Assembly (NCBI GenBank): GCA_016794425.1
Contig: JAEUHR010000010.1
Span: 1-64,000, forward strand
Direction of reading: 5' to 3'
Length of the DNA stretch: 64,000 nucleotides
Source of the DNA: Planctomycetota bacterium
GTDB taxonomy: Bacteria; Planctomycetota; UBA1135; UBA2386
Part shown: positions 46,782 through 55,166 of the stretch, in pieces
Layout of the letters: every line of letters starts with the position of its first letter
How positions within the stretch are numbered: position 1 is the first letter of the stretch
Translations under genes and position numbers: made by a program
The notes under the pieces: generated by a model
What the model was told of the DNA's origin: nothing
The model's input: only the letters and a program-made list of their open reading frames with translations
Database searches by the model: none

Positions 46782-47359
46782 CAGAACGCTCCTTCGCCGA
46801 CCGACTGCAGCTGCGGCACTTCACCGCGTTCGGACGACTCGACCTCGGTGCGGCCGCTGAGCCCGGCCAGTGTCAGCGACCAGGTCATCGTCTCGTCGGA
46901 CTTCAGCTTCAGCACGATCTGCTGGTCGCCGGTGAAACCGTACTCGTCGAACGTCAGCCGGTAGACGCCGCGCGTGGCGAGGCCGTTCTTCGCGTCGCCG
47001 ACGCCGGCGAACACGACGTCGGTCTGCAGCGGTTCCCAGTCGTCCGGTCGTTCCTCCAGCGTCCACTGCTCCTGGTCGCGCGTCAGCTGCTGCTCGGGCG
47101 GCCAGACGATCCGCCAGCGCGCGCGGTCGAGGTCGAAGTCGACGTGCATGCGTTTGCCCTGGATCCGGGCCTCGCTGCGCACCCAGTCGAGCTGGCGCAG
47201 GATCAGCTTGCCGCTGCCCTCGAGGCGCGCGCTCGGCACGATCGCGCCGAGGTTGGGCACCACGATCGCGAACACCAGCGCCAGCACGGTCAGCGTGACC
47301 AGCACCTCCATCAGCGTGAAGCCACGCTGGGCGGCACGGTGCGGCGGTCGGTCGATCAC
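46781..47359 (-). CDS. gspH: GspH/FimT-type minor pseudopilin
   Basis: A 192-residue pseudopilin with the methylation and cleavage motif RGFTLMEVLVTLTVLALVFA and the GspH-type RLEGSGKLILRQLDWVRSEARIQGKRMHV region. The C-terminal part is beta-rich (GVYRLTFDEYGFTGDQQIVLKL). It lies 13 bases downstream of gspG in the same orientation and overlaps gspI. Confidence 0.8.
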   Translation of the reverse strand: MIDRPPHRAAQRGFTLMEVLVTLTVLALVFAIVVPNLGAIVPSARLEGSGKLILRQLDWVRSEARIQGKRMHVDFDLDRARWRIVWPPEQQLTRDQEQWTLEERPDDWEPLQTDVVFAGVGDAKNGLATRGVYRLTFDEYGFTGDQQIVLKLKSDETMTWSLTLAGLSGRTEVESSERGEVPQLQSVGEGAF

Positions 47360-47372
47360 GAGCGCTCGGTCC

Positions 47373-47792
47373 TCACTGGTCCTTCTTCATCTTGCTCGAG
47401 ATGTCGTCCTCGGTGCCCTCGATCTCGTCGGGGCCGGAGCTGACGACCTCCCAGTCCTGCGGCGTGTCGCCCTCGCGCAGGATGTAGTCGTGGCCCCACG
47501 GGTCCTTGCTGAGCTGGTCGAGGTAGCTGTTGCCCTTCTCGTCCTTGGTGGCCAGCGCCTCGAGCGACTCGGGCAGCTTGCCGTTCTTCGAGCGGTAGTA
47601 CTTCACGGTGCTGGCGATCGACTGCACGTCGGTCTGGGCCTTCGTGACGCGCGCCTCGTCGCTGGCGCCGATCACGTTGGTCGCGACCAGCGTCGCGAGC
47701 AGGCCGAGGATCACGATCACGACCATGATCTCGACCAGGGTGAAGCCGGCCTCGGCCGGACGGAGCAGGGACTGGGCGGGCTTGGACTTCAT
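47373..47792 (-). CDS. gspG: major pseudopilin GspG
   Basis: A 139-residue type II secretion major pseudopilin. It has the motif AGFTLVEIMVVIVILGLLATLV and the GspG C-terminal features: LPESLEAL, LDQLSKDPWGHDYIL and SSGPDEIEGTEDDIS, which carry the calcium-site aspartates. It is first of a four-gene operon G-H-I-J; no gspE, gspF or gspD is in the window, so those must be encoded elsewhere. Confidence 0.92.
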   Translation of the reverse strand: MKSKPAQSLLRPAEAGFTLVEIMVVIVILGLLATLVATNVIGASDEARVTKAQTDVQSIASTVKYYRSKNGKLPESLEALATKDEKGNSYLDQLSKDPWGHDYILREGDTPQDWEVVSSGPDEIEGTEDDISSKMKKDQ

Positions 47793-47807
47793 GGGAAACG
47801 CGGCAGG

Positions 47808-47813
47808 AGTCTA
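47808..47813 (-). promoter_or_regulatory. possible -10 element for gspG
   Basis: On the minus strand GGTAGACTCC lies about 16 bases before the gspG ATG; TAGACT is the -10-like core. The shared GGTAGACTCC before serS strengthens it slightly. The -35 is not clear. Confidence 0.35.
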
Positions 47814-47921
47814 CCGGATCGTGCGCCGGAACGGATCGCTTGGACGGCGGCCAGCGGGCGCTTCTTCCCGCGCCGACCCGGCCGTGGCATCGGGCCCGGC
47901 CGCTGGCGATGATCCGCCGCC

Positions 47922-49937
47922 ATGCGAGTGCTCGCCAGCCTGTGCGCGGTCGCGGCCGCGGTCCTGTCCCTGCCGGCGCAGAAGGTCCTGACGCCCGAAG
48001 CGCTGGTCGACCTGAAGCGGGTCGGCGAACTGGCGCTGAGCCGAGACGGCCAGCACCTGCTGTTCACGGTGCGGACGACCGACCTGGCCGGCAACCGCAG
48101 CGCCGCGCAGGTCTGGCACCTGCCGCTTGCCACCGCCGGCGCGGCGGCCGGACCGCTGCCAGGCGCCGAGGGCAGCGCACCGGTCTGGCTGCCGAACGGC
48201 GCGTTCGCGTTCGTGACCAAGCAGGGCATCACCAGCATGCCCCTGCTCGACGGGCCGGTCGTCGAGCTGAAGGTCGAGGGCGGCGTCGCGAACCTGCTGT
48301 GGGCGCCGGACGGCACGCACTTCGCCTACACGCAGTCGGTGCCGGTCGACGCGACGGTGCTGCAGCAGAACACCGACTTGCCCAAGGCCAATGCGCGCGC
48401 CTACGACGACCTGATGGTGCGCCACTGGGACCAGTGGCGCGACGGCAGCTACAGCCACCTGTTCGTGCGGCCCTACACCGGCGGTGGCCCGGCGCGCGAC
48501 CTGCTGGCCGGCGAACGCGTCGACACACCGCTGCCGCCGTTCGGCGGCAAGGAGCAGATCTGTTGGTCGCCCGACGGCAAGCAGCTGTGCTACACGGCGC
48601 GGCGCGTGCCGAACGTCGAGCAGAGCACCGACAGCAGCCTCTGGGTCGTGTCGGTCGACGGCGGCGAGCACCGCTGCCTGACCGAGGGCCTGCCCGGCTA
48701 CGACCAGGACCCGAGCTGGTCGCCCGACGGCCGCTGGATCGCGTTCGGCAGCATGGCGCGCGCCGGCTTCGAAGCCGACCGGCTGCGGCTGATGCTGCAC
48801 GACTGCAGCAACGGCCGCAACGTCGAGCTGCTGCCCGACCTCGACGCGTCGGTGCACGACGTGCAGTGGACCAGCGACAGCCAACGCCTCTACTTCACGG
48901 TCGAGACCGAGGGCACGACGCAGTTGTTCACGGCGACGCTGCAGGAGAGGAAGGCGGTCGCGGTCACGCAGGGCCGGCACGCGCTGGCGAACCTGCAGGT
49001 CGCGCCGGACGGCAAGACGGTCTACGCGCTGCGTTCGACGATGGAACGCCCGGCCGAGGTCGTGGCGGTCGACACCGCGACCGGCGCGATCCGCGCGCTG
49101 ACCGACGTCAACGGCGCTGCGTTCGCCGGCCTGTCGCTGCCGACGATCGAGGCCGAGTGGTTCCCGACCACCGACGGCAAGCGCGTGCACGCGTGGATCG
49201 TGAAGCCGCCCGGGTTCGATCCGGCGCGGCGCTACCCGTTCGTGCTGTATTGCCAGGGCGGCCCGCAGTCGATGGTCGGCCAGGGCTTCTCGCAGCGTTG
49301 GAACTTCCACCTGATGGCGGCGCAGGGGTACGTCGTCGCGGCCGTGAACCGGCGCGGCCTGCCGGGCTTCGGCCAGGCCTGGAACGACCAGATCTCGCGC
49401 GACTGGGGCGGGCAGGCGATGCGCGACCTGCTGTCGGTGTGCGACGCGATGCAGGCGCGGCCGTGGATCGACAAGGCGCGGTCGGCGGCGGTCGGCGCGT
49501 CGTTCGGCGGCTACACGGTCTACTGGCTGATGGGCAACGCCGGCGACCGCTTCGCCTGCATGATCTCGCACTGCGGCGTGTTCAACCTCGAGAGCATGTA
49601 CCTCGCGACCGAGGAGCTGTGGTTCGTCGACTGGGACCTCGGCGGCCCGTACTGGCGCAGCGACGAGGTCGCCGAGGGCTACCGGCGCTTCTCGCCGCAC
49701 CGCTACGTGCAGAACTGGAAGACGCCGCTCTTGGTGATCCACGGCGAGCGCGACTTCCGCGTGCCGTACGACCAGGGCCTGCAGGCCTTCACGGCGGCGC
49801 AACTGCAGGGCGTGCCGAGCCGGCTGCTGATGTTCCCCGACGAGGGGCACTGGGTGCTGCAGCCGCAGAACGGCGTGTTGTGGCAGCGCGAGTTCTTCGC
49901 CTGGCTGCAGCGCTGGTGCGGAGCGAAGGCGAAGTGA
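47922..49937 (+). CDS. secreted S9-family serine peptidase (prolyl oligopeptidase/DPP type)
   Basis: A 671-residue exopeptidase-like enzyme with a signal peptide (MRVLASLCAVAAAVLSLPAQ). Residues about 30-390 form a WD-like beta-propeller (repeats such as DGKQLCYTARR, SWSPDGRWIAFG). The C-terminal hydrolase has Ser527 in GASFGGY, Asp611 in GERDFRVPYD and His643 in DEGHWVLQ, a complete triad. It probably degrades oligopeptides in the periplasm or outside. The stop overlaps the next gene's GTG. Confidence 0.9.
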   Translation: MRVLASLCAVAAAVLSLPAQKVLTPEALVDLKRVGELALSRDGQHLLFTVRTTDLAGNRSAAQVWHLPLATAGAAAGPLPGAEGSAPVWLPNGAFAFVTKQGITSMPLLDGPVVELKVEGGVANLLWAPDGTHFAYTQSVPVDATVLQQNTDLPKANARAYDDLMVRHWDQWRDGSYSHLFVRPYTGGGPARDLLAGERVDTPLPPFGGKEQICWSPDGKQLCYTARRVPNVEQSTDSSLWVVSVDGGEHRCLTEGLPGYDQDPSWSPDGRWIAFGSMARAGFEADRLRLMLHDCSNGRNVELLPDLDASVHDVQWTSDSQRLYFTVETEGTTQLFTATLQERKAVAVTQGRHALANLQVAPDGKTVYALRSTMERPAEVVAVDTATGAIRALTDVNGAAFAGLSLPTIEAEWFPTTDGKRVHAWIVKPPGFDPARRYPFVLYCQGGPQSMVGQGFSQRWNFHLMAAQGYVVAAVNRRGLPGFGQAWNDQISRDWGGQAMRDLLSVCDAMQARPWIDKARSAAVGASFGGYTVYWLMGNAGDRFACMISHCGVFNLESMYLATEELWFVDWDLGGPYWRSDEVAEGYRRFSPHRYVQNWKTPLLVIHGERDFRVPYDQGLQAFTAAQLQGVPSRLLMFPDEGHWVLQPQNGVLWQREFFAWLQRWCGAKAK

Positions 49938-50893
49938 CGCCGCGACGGCGACGGCTGGCCGCCGTGGCGCGGTGCGGCTGCGTGCCACTGCTGGCGCTGG
50001 TCGCCGGTTGCGCGGCGGCGCCGGCCTGGCGGCACGACCTGCCCGCGGCGATCGCCGAGGCGCGCGCGGCGGGGCGCGACCTGGTGGTGTTCTTCGCGCT
50101 GCCGGGCCGCGAGCAGAGCGACCGCATGCAGGCGACGCTCGACGACCCGCGCGTCACGGCGGTGCTGAGCGACCACGGTTTCGAAGCCGCGATCGCCGAC
50201 GGCAAAGAGCGCGCGCGGCTCTACGCGGAGTGGGTTGCCGGCGGCGAGGGCATGGGCATCGCGGTGCTCGACGGCGCCGGCCGCTGCTACGCGGCGCGGC
50301 CGGGGCCGCAGGATCCGCCCGAACTGGCGGCGCTGCTGCGCCAATGCGCGGCGGCGCGGTCGGACCTCGCGTCGCTGCAGGCGCTGGTGGCGCAGCCGGC
50401 CGTGGCGCCGCTCGACCAGCACGCGCTGGGCTGCCGGCTGCTCGACCTCGGCTGCCGCGTGCGCGCCGAACCGCTGCTGCTCGACGCGGCGATGGCCGGT
50501 GTCGCCGATGCGCGGCATCGGCTGGCGCGGCTCTACGCGCTCGACGGCAACGTGCAGAGCGCGCGGCGGTGGCTCGGCTCGGCGCCGCGCACGCCGCCGG
50601 CGCTGGTCACCGAAGGGTACGTGCTGTTCAAGGAACGGCGCCACCGCGACGCGATCGCGGTGTTCGAGCAGGCGCTGGCCGCGGGCGACCTCGGCGCCGA
50701 TCGGCAGCGGGCGCTGCTCTACCTCGGCAAGGCGCTGCACGAGGACCGGCAGGACGCGCGCGCGGTGCCGTTGCTCGAGGCGCTGGCCGCCGAAGGCACC
50801 GGCAGCACGTTCGAGGCCGCGGCGCAGCACACGCTCGGCCACCTGCGCGATCCCCAGCACGGCCACGACCACGGCGCGGCAGGCGAGCGATGA
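49934..50893 (+). CDS. lipoprotein with Cys-less thioredoxin-like and TPR-like domains
   Basis: A 319-residue protein with a lipobox LVAGC after an Arg-rich start (VTPRRRRLAAVARCGCVPLLALVAGC). Residues about 40-140 fit a thioredoxin fold (GRDLVVFFALPGREQSDRMQATL) but the CxxC pair is replaced, so no redox role is expected. The rest is TPR-like helix pairs (LGCRLLDLGCRVRAEPLLLDAAMAG; ALVTEGYVLFKERRHRDAIAVFEQAL). It overlaps the S9 peptidase and the NHL-repeat gene on either side. Confidence 0.72.
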   Translation: MTPRRRRLAAVARCGCVPLLALVAGCAAAPAWRHDLPAAIAEARAAGRDLVVFFALPGREQSDRMQATLDDPRVTAVLSDHGFEAAIADGKERARLYAEWVAGGEGMGIAVLDGAGRCYAARPGPQDPPELAALLRQCAAARSDLASLQALVAQPAVAPLDQHALGCRLLDLGCRVRAEPLLLDAAMAGVADARHRLARLYALDGNVQSARRWLGSAPRTPPALVTEGYVLFKERRHRDAIAVFEQALAAGDLGADRQRALLYLGKALHEDRQDARAVPLLEALAAEGTGSTFEAAAQHTLGHLRDPQHGHDHGAAGER

Positions 50894-51984
50894 GTGGTCG
50901 CGCGCAGGCCGTGCTCGCGGTGCTGGCGCTGTCGGCGTCGGCGCTGCGGGCGCAGACGCCGCCGCCGTCGCCGCCGACCTACCCCGGGTCGCAGCCGCCC
51001 GACGCGTGGTTCGCGGTGCCCGGGGAGCAGGGCTTCACGACGTTCTACGAGTGGGCGCAGGACTGGCCGCGGCGCCGCGGCGAGGACTTCGGTGCCACGC
51101 ACGGCGCGATGGTCGTCGATGCCGACGGCAACCTGCTGGTGTCCACCGACACCGAAGCCGCCGTGGTCGTGATCGCGCCGACCGGCTGGATCGTCACCAC
51201 GTGGGGCAAGGAGTTCCACGGCGGGCTGCACGGCATGTGCCTGGTCGAGGAGCAGGGCCGCGAGGTGCTCTACCTGGCGCACACGCGGCGGCACGAGGTC
51301 GTGAAGACGACGCTGACCGGCGAAGTGCTGTGGACGCTCGGCGCGCCGATGGCGGCCGGCATCTACGCCGACGAGTCCGAGTTCGTGCCGACCGCGGTCG
51401 CGGTCGGGCCCGACGGGCGGATCTTCGTCGCCGACGGCTACGGCAAGTCGTGGGTGCACCAGTTCGACGCCGAGCGCCGCTACGTGCGGTCGTTCGCGGG
51501 GCCGGGCGAGGAGCCGGGCCGGACACGCACGCCGCACGGTCTGTGGCTCGACCCGCGCGGCCCGGAGCCGCTGCTGCTGGTCTGCGACCGCGAGAACCAC
51601 CGGCTGCAGTGGTTCACGCTGGACGGGGCGTTCGTGCGGCTCGTCGACCGGGACCTGCAGCGACCGTGCAACGTCTGGCCGCTCGGCGACGGTCGGCTCG
51701 TGGTCGCCGACCTCGCCGGGCGCATCACGATCCTCGGCGCCGACGGCCAGCTCGTCGTGCACCTCGGCGAGAACCCCGACCCGGCGCTGCGTGCGACCAA
51801 CCAGGTGCCGCGCGGCCAGTGGCGCGACGGGCTGTTCCTGGCGCCGCACGCGGTCTGCGTCGACCGCGACGGCGCGATCCACGTGATGGACTGGAACGCG
51901 ACCGGCCGCATCACGAAGCTCGTGCCGCGCGGCACGTTCGTGACCGACCTCAGCCAGTTCGGCACCAGCGAAACGCCGAAGTAG
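50890..51984 (+). CDS. secreted NHL-repeat beta-propeller protein
   Basis: A 364-residue protein with a signal peptide (MSGRAQAVLAVLALSASALRAQ) and six NHL-like blades (for example TAVAVGPDGRIFVADGYGKS and CDRENHRLQWFTLDGAFVRL), as in peptidylglycine-lyase-type propellers. No catalytic signature is certain. It overlaps the lipoprotein gene (ATGA), the last of a three-gene chain with the S9 peptidase, so a shared role at the cell surface is possible. Confidence 0.78.
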   Translation: MSGRAQAVLAVLALSASALRAQTPPPSPPTYPGSQPPDAWFAVPGEQGFTTFYEWAQDWPRRRGEDFGATHGAMVVDADGNLLVSTDTEAAVVVIAPTGWIVTTWGKEFHGGLHGMCLVEEQGREVLYLAHTRRHEVVKTTLTGEVLWTLGAPMAAGIYADESEFVPTAVAVGPDGRIFVADGYGKSWVHQFDAERRYVRSFAGPGEEPGRTRTPHGLWLDPRGPEPLLLVCDRENHRLQWFTLDGAFVRLVDRDLQRPCNVWPLGDGRLVVADLAGRITILGADGQLVVHLGENPDPALRATNQVPRGQWRDGLFLAPHAVCVDRDGAIHVMDWNATGRITKLVPRGTFVTDLSQFGTSETPK

Positions 51985-51992
51985 GGCGGCGG

Positions 51993-54197
51993 TCACGGGC
52001 CGCGCGGCGGCAGCGGGCGGCCGTCGCCGGCCGGGCGCACGCGCGGCGGGTCGCCGCCGACGAGTTCGACCGTGCCGTGCCGGCCCGTGACCCACAGGTC
52101 GGCGCCGAACGCGCGCGCGACGCGGCCCAGCGCGGTCTCGCCGTCGTCGGCGGCTGCCGACGCGAGGCAGACGCGCGGCCGCACGCGCGCCAGCAGCAGT
52201 GCCGCGGTCGGGTTCGGCCGGCCGTGGTGCGGCAGCAGCAGCACGTCGGCGGGCGCGGCGAGCCCCTGCGCGAGCGCCGCGGCGGTGCCGAGCGCCTCGG
52301 CGTCGCCGGTCAGCAGCACCGCCGCGGTGCCGACCGTGAGCCGCGTCCACAGGCTGTGGTCGTTGTCGCCGGCCAGCGGCGGCACGGCGGGGGCCGCGAT
52401 GACGACGCCGGGCAGCGGCTCGCTGTGTTCGCCGGGATGCAGCAGCTGCACCGACGTGCCGTGGGCGCGCAGCACCGCGCGCAGGTCCGAGTCGGCCAGG
52501 CGCGCCGGCAGCACCGCACGATCGATCGGCACCGCGCGCAGCAGTTCGCCGATGCCGTTGTGGTGGTCCTGGTCGGCGTGGCTGACGACCAGCAGGTCGA
52601 CGTGGCGCCGCGCCAGCGCCAGCAGCACCGAGCGCGCCGCGTGCCGCGGTACCTGCAGGCTGCCGCAATCGACGACCAGATTGTGGTCGGCGCCGCGGTA
52701 CAGGCAGGCCTGGCCGTGGCCGACCGCGAACAGCGAGAGGCTCGGTGCCGCCGGCGCGTGCAGCGGCAGGAAGTGCGGCGCGATCAGCGCGCTGCTGCCG
52801 AGCGCCGCGCCGCGGCGATCGGGCCAGCACAGCACGGCCACGACCGCGAGGCCGGCCGCGAGGCCGAGCAGCCACGCGGCTGGTGCGGCCCAGGCGGCGA
52901 CCGGTGTGCCCGGCAGCGCGTCGGCCAGCACGACGATCTGCACGTACAGCGACGTCGCCGCCTGCAGCGGCAGCGCCAGCAGCGCGCCGAGCGCCGGTGC
53001 GCACAGGCCCAGCACGGCGCAGGCGAGGCTGCCGAACAGCAGCAGCGCGACCAGCGGCGACAGCAGCGGCGTCAGCAGCACGGTCCACGGCGCCAGCTGG
53101 CCGAAGAACCACAGCGTCAGCGGTGCGGTCAGCAGCGTCGCCCAGCACGAGCCGCGGCACGAGGCGACGAACCAGCGGCGCAGGCCCGGTTCGCCGCGCG
53201 GCGGGCCGGCGAGCGCGAGGCCGATCACCGCGGCGTAGCTGAGCAGGAAGCTCGGACCGAGCAGCGCTTCGGGCTGCCACAGGCAGGTCGCCACCGCCGG
53301 CGCCAGCAGCCCGGTGCGCAGCGGGAACGGCCGGCCGGTGTGCGTCGCCAGGGCCGCCAGCGCGAACGTCGCGACTGCGCGCACGACCGGCGGTTCGTTG
53401 CCGGTGATCGCGGCGTAGGCGAACAGCAGCGCCAGCACGACCAGCGTGCGCCGTGGGCCCGCGGCGAGCCGCTGGCCGCGTCCGACCAGCCCGAGCAGCA
53501 GCGCCAGCATCGCGGCATGCGCGCCGCTGACCGCCAGCAGGTGGCTCAGCCCGGTGGCGCGGTGTGCCTGCGCCAGTGCCGCGTCGCAGCGCGTGCCGCG
53601 GCCGAGCAGCAGCGACGCCAGCAGCGCGCCGCGTTCGTCGGGGATCCGCTGCAGCAGTTGCCGTTCGAGCAGCCGGCGCAGCGCCGCGGCGGCGCGCGGC
53701 AGCGACCAGGGACCGGGTTGCACGACCACGGTCGCGACGGCGGCGTGCAGCGTCGGCGCCAGGTCCGGCGCGACGGGCGAACCGAGCCGCGCGACCGCGT
53801 GCAGCCGGTCGCCCGGCAGCACCTCGACGTCGGCTTCGAACTGCAGCCGCACCGGCGGTGCGCCGCCCTGCAGCGTGATCCAGGTCACGGCCTGCGTCGG
53901 CGCGCGCACGACTTCGGCGACCGTGCCGGCGACCCGCACCGGACCGGGCCGCGGCCAGACCACCGGTGTCTGGCGCTGCGGCACGCCGGCGAGCACGACC
54001 GGCAGCGCGCACAGGCCGGCCAGCCGCCAGCGCTGCCGACGCCAGTGCGTGACCAACAGGCCGAACGCGGCCCAGGCCGCCGCCGCCGGCAGGCCGAGCT
54101 GCAGCAGCAGTGCCGCCGGCAACGCGAACGCGGCGCCGGCCACCAGCGGCAGCGCGATCGCGCCGGCGGTGGCGCGAGCAGGGGATTCGAGGTCCAT
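51993..54197 (-). CDS. comEC: ComEC/Rec2-family DNA-uptake channel protein
   Basis: Membrane channel for DNA uptake. The 734 residues have an N-terminal membrane segment pair, then a soluble region (about 30-240), the Competence-domain helix cluster with HLLAVSGAHAAMLALLLGL, and a C-terminal metallo-beta-lactamase domain with SHADQDHHNGI, the metal-binding HxDxDH. The ATG at 54197 is chosen; a GTG at 54224 would add nine residues. The rest of the com machinery is not in the window. It is convergent with the NHL protein gene. Confidence 0.85.
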   Translation of the reverse strand: MDLESPARATAGAIALPLVAGAAFALPAALLLQLGLPAAAAWAAFGLLVTHWRRQRWRLAGLCALPVVLAGVPQRQTPVVWPRPGPVRVAGTVAEVVRAPTQAVTWITLQGGAPPVRLQFEADVEVLPGDRLHAVARLGSPVAPDLAPTLHAAVATVVVQPGPWSLPRAAAALRRLLERQLLQRIPDERGALLASLLLGRGTRCDAALAQAHRATGLSHLLAVSGAHAAMLALLLGLVGRGQRLAAGPRRTLVVLALLFAYAAITGNEPPVVRAVATFALAALATHTGRPFPLRTGLLAPAVATCLWQPEALLGPSFLLSYAAVIGLALAGPPRGEPGLRRWFVASCRGSCWATLLTAPLTLWFFGQLAPWTVLLTPLLSPLVALLLFGSLACAVLGLCAPALGALLALPLQAATSLYVQIVVLADALPGTPVAAWAAPAAWLLGLAAGLAVVAVLCWPDRRGAALGSSALIAPHFLPLHAPAAPSLSLFAVGHGQACLYRGADHNLVVDCGSLQVPRHAARSVLLALARRHVDLLVVSHADQDHHNGIGELLRAVPIDRAVLPARLADSDLRAVLRAHGTSVQLLHPGEHSEPLPGVVIAAPAVPPLAGDNDHSLWTRLTVGTAAVLLTGDAEALGTAAALAQGLAAPADVLLLPHHGRPNPTAALLLARVRPRVCLASAAADDGETALGRVARAFGADLWVTGRHGTVELVGGDPPRVRPAGDGRPLPPRGP

Positions 54198-54282
54198 GGG
54201 CACGATCGGAGGCGGTCCACGCACGGCGCCCGATGCCGCGGCCGAACCGCGACCTGCTTGGTGTCCGGAACGGCGCCGCGGT

Positions 54283-54288
54283 TACAGT
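54283..54288 (+). promoter_or_regulatory. -10-like element immediately upstream of coaD
   Basis: TACAGT ends six bases before the ATG at 54295, with TTGGTG at 54258-54263 as a possible -35 (19-base gap). A start site near the ATG would give a leaderless transcript. Confidence 0.4.
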
Positions 54289-54294
54289 CGGCGC

Positions 54295-54774
54295 ATGGTT
54301 TCCGCCCTCTACCCCGGCAGCTTCGACCCGGTCACGCGCGGGCATCTCGACCTCGTCGAGCGCGCGCTGCCGCTGTTCGACCACCTGACCGTGGCGGTGG
54401 CGTTGAACAGCACGAAGACGCCGACGTTCTCGGCCGAAGAGCGCGTCGGCATGCTGCGCGAGGTGCTGCCGCACGATCCGAAGCTGTCGGTGACGACGTT
54501 CCGCGGGCTCGTGGTCGACTTCTGCCGCACGCAGGGCATCGGCGCGATCCTGCGCGGCGTGCGCACGGTGTCGGACTTCGAGTTCGAGTACCAGATGGCG
54601 CTGACCAACCGCCACCTCGCGCCTGGCATCGAGACGGTGTTCGTGATGCCGAGCGTGCAGTTCAGCTATGTGTCGTCGTCGCTGATCCGCGAGATCGTGC
54701 GCAACGGCGGCGACGTGTCGAGCTTCCTGCCGCCGCCGGTCGAGCGCCGTCTGCGCGAGCGCCTGGCGCCCTGA
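54295..54774 (+). CDS. coaD: phosphopantetheine adenylyltransferase
   Basis: Penultimate step of coenzyme A synthesis. The 159 residues begin ALYPGSFDPVTRGHLDLVERA, with the nucleotidyltransferase signature GSFDPVTRGH (T/HxGH), then LRGVRTVSDFEFEYQMALTN and a C-terminal SSSLIREIVRNGGDVS. It fits the bacterial PPAT family in length. It is followed after 11 bases by the RidA gene. Confidence 0.95.
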   Translation: MVSALYPGSFDPVTRGHLDLVERALPLFDHLTVAVALNSTKTPTFSAEERVGMLREVLPHDPKLSVTTFRGLVVDFCRTQGIGAILRGVRTVSDFEFEYQMALTNRHLAPGIETVFVMPSVQFSYVSSSLIREIVRNGGDVSSFLPPPVERRLRERLAP

Positions 54775-54785
54775 TCGATCTCCCC

Positions 54786-55166
54786 ATGCAACTCGAACCC
54801 ATCACGTCCACGAACGCTCCCGCCGCGATCGGTCCCTACAGCCAGGCCATCAAGGCCGGCAACCTGCTGTTCTGTTCGGGCCAGATCGCGCTGGACCCGA
54901 AGTCCATGCAGATGGTCGGCGCCACCGCCGCCGAACAGGCCGAGCAGGTGCTGAAGAACCTCGCCGCGGTGCTCAAGGCCGCCGGCGCGAGCCTGGCACA
55001 CGTCGTCAAGACCACGATCTTCCTGGCCAGCATGGACGACTTCGCCGTCGTCAACGAGGTCTACGGCCGCCACTTCGGCGCCCACAAGCCGGCTCGCGCC
55101 ACGGTCGCGGTGAAGACGCTGCCGAAGAACGGCCTGGTCGAGATCGACTGCATCGCGGCGCTGTGA
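54786..55166 (+). CDS. ridA: RidA family enamine/imine deaminase
   Basis: A 126-residue protein of the RidA/YjgF family, which clears reactive 2-aminoacrylate from PLP enzymes. Typical features are NAPAAIGPYSQAI, FCSGQIALDP, NLAAVLKAAGASL and the Arg of ARATVAVKTLPKNGLVEID. Length and residues are normal. Its stop overlaps the next start (GTGA). Confidence 0.93.
   Translation: MQLEPITSTNAPAAIGPYSQAIKAGNLLFCSGQIALDPKSMQMVGATAAEQAEQVLKNLAAVLKAAGASLAHVVKTTIFLASMDDFAVVNEVYGRHFGAHKPARATVAVKTLPKNGLVEIDCIAAL

Noticed and set aside
49972..55166. Long plus-strand frames running through several genes in the wrong phase
   Set aside because: They are dominated by Arg/Ala/Pro, contain no family motifs and cross the known genes lipoprotein, NHL protein, comEC and coaD.
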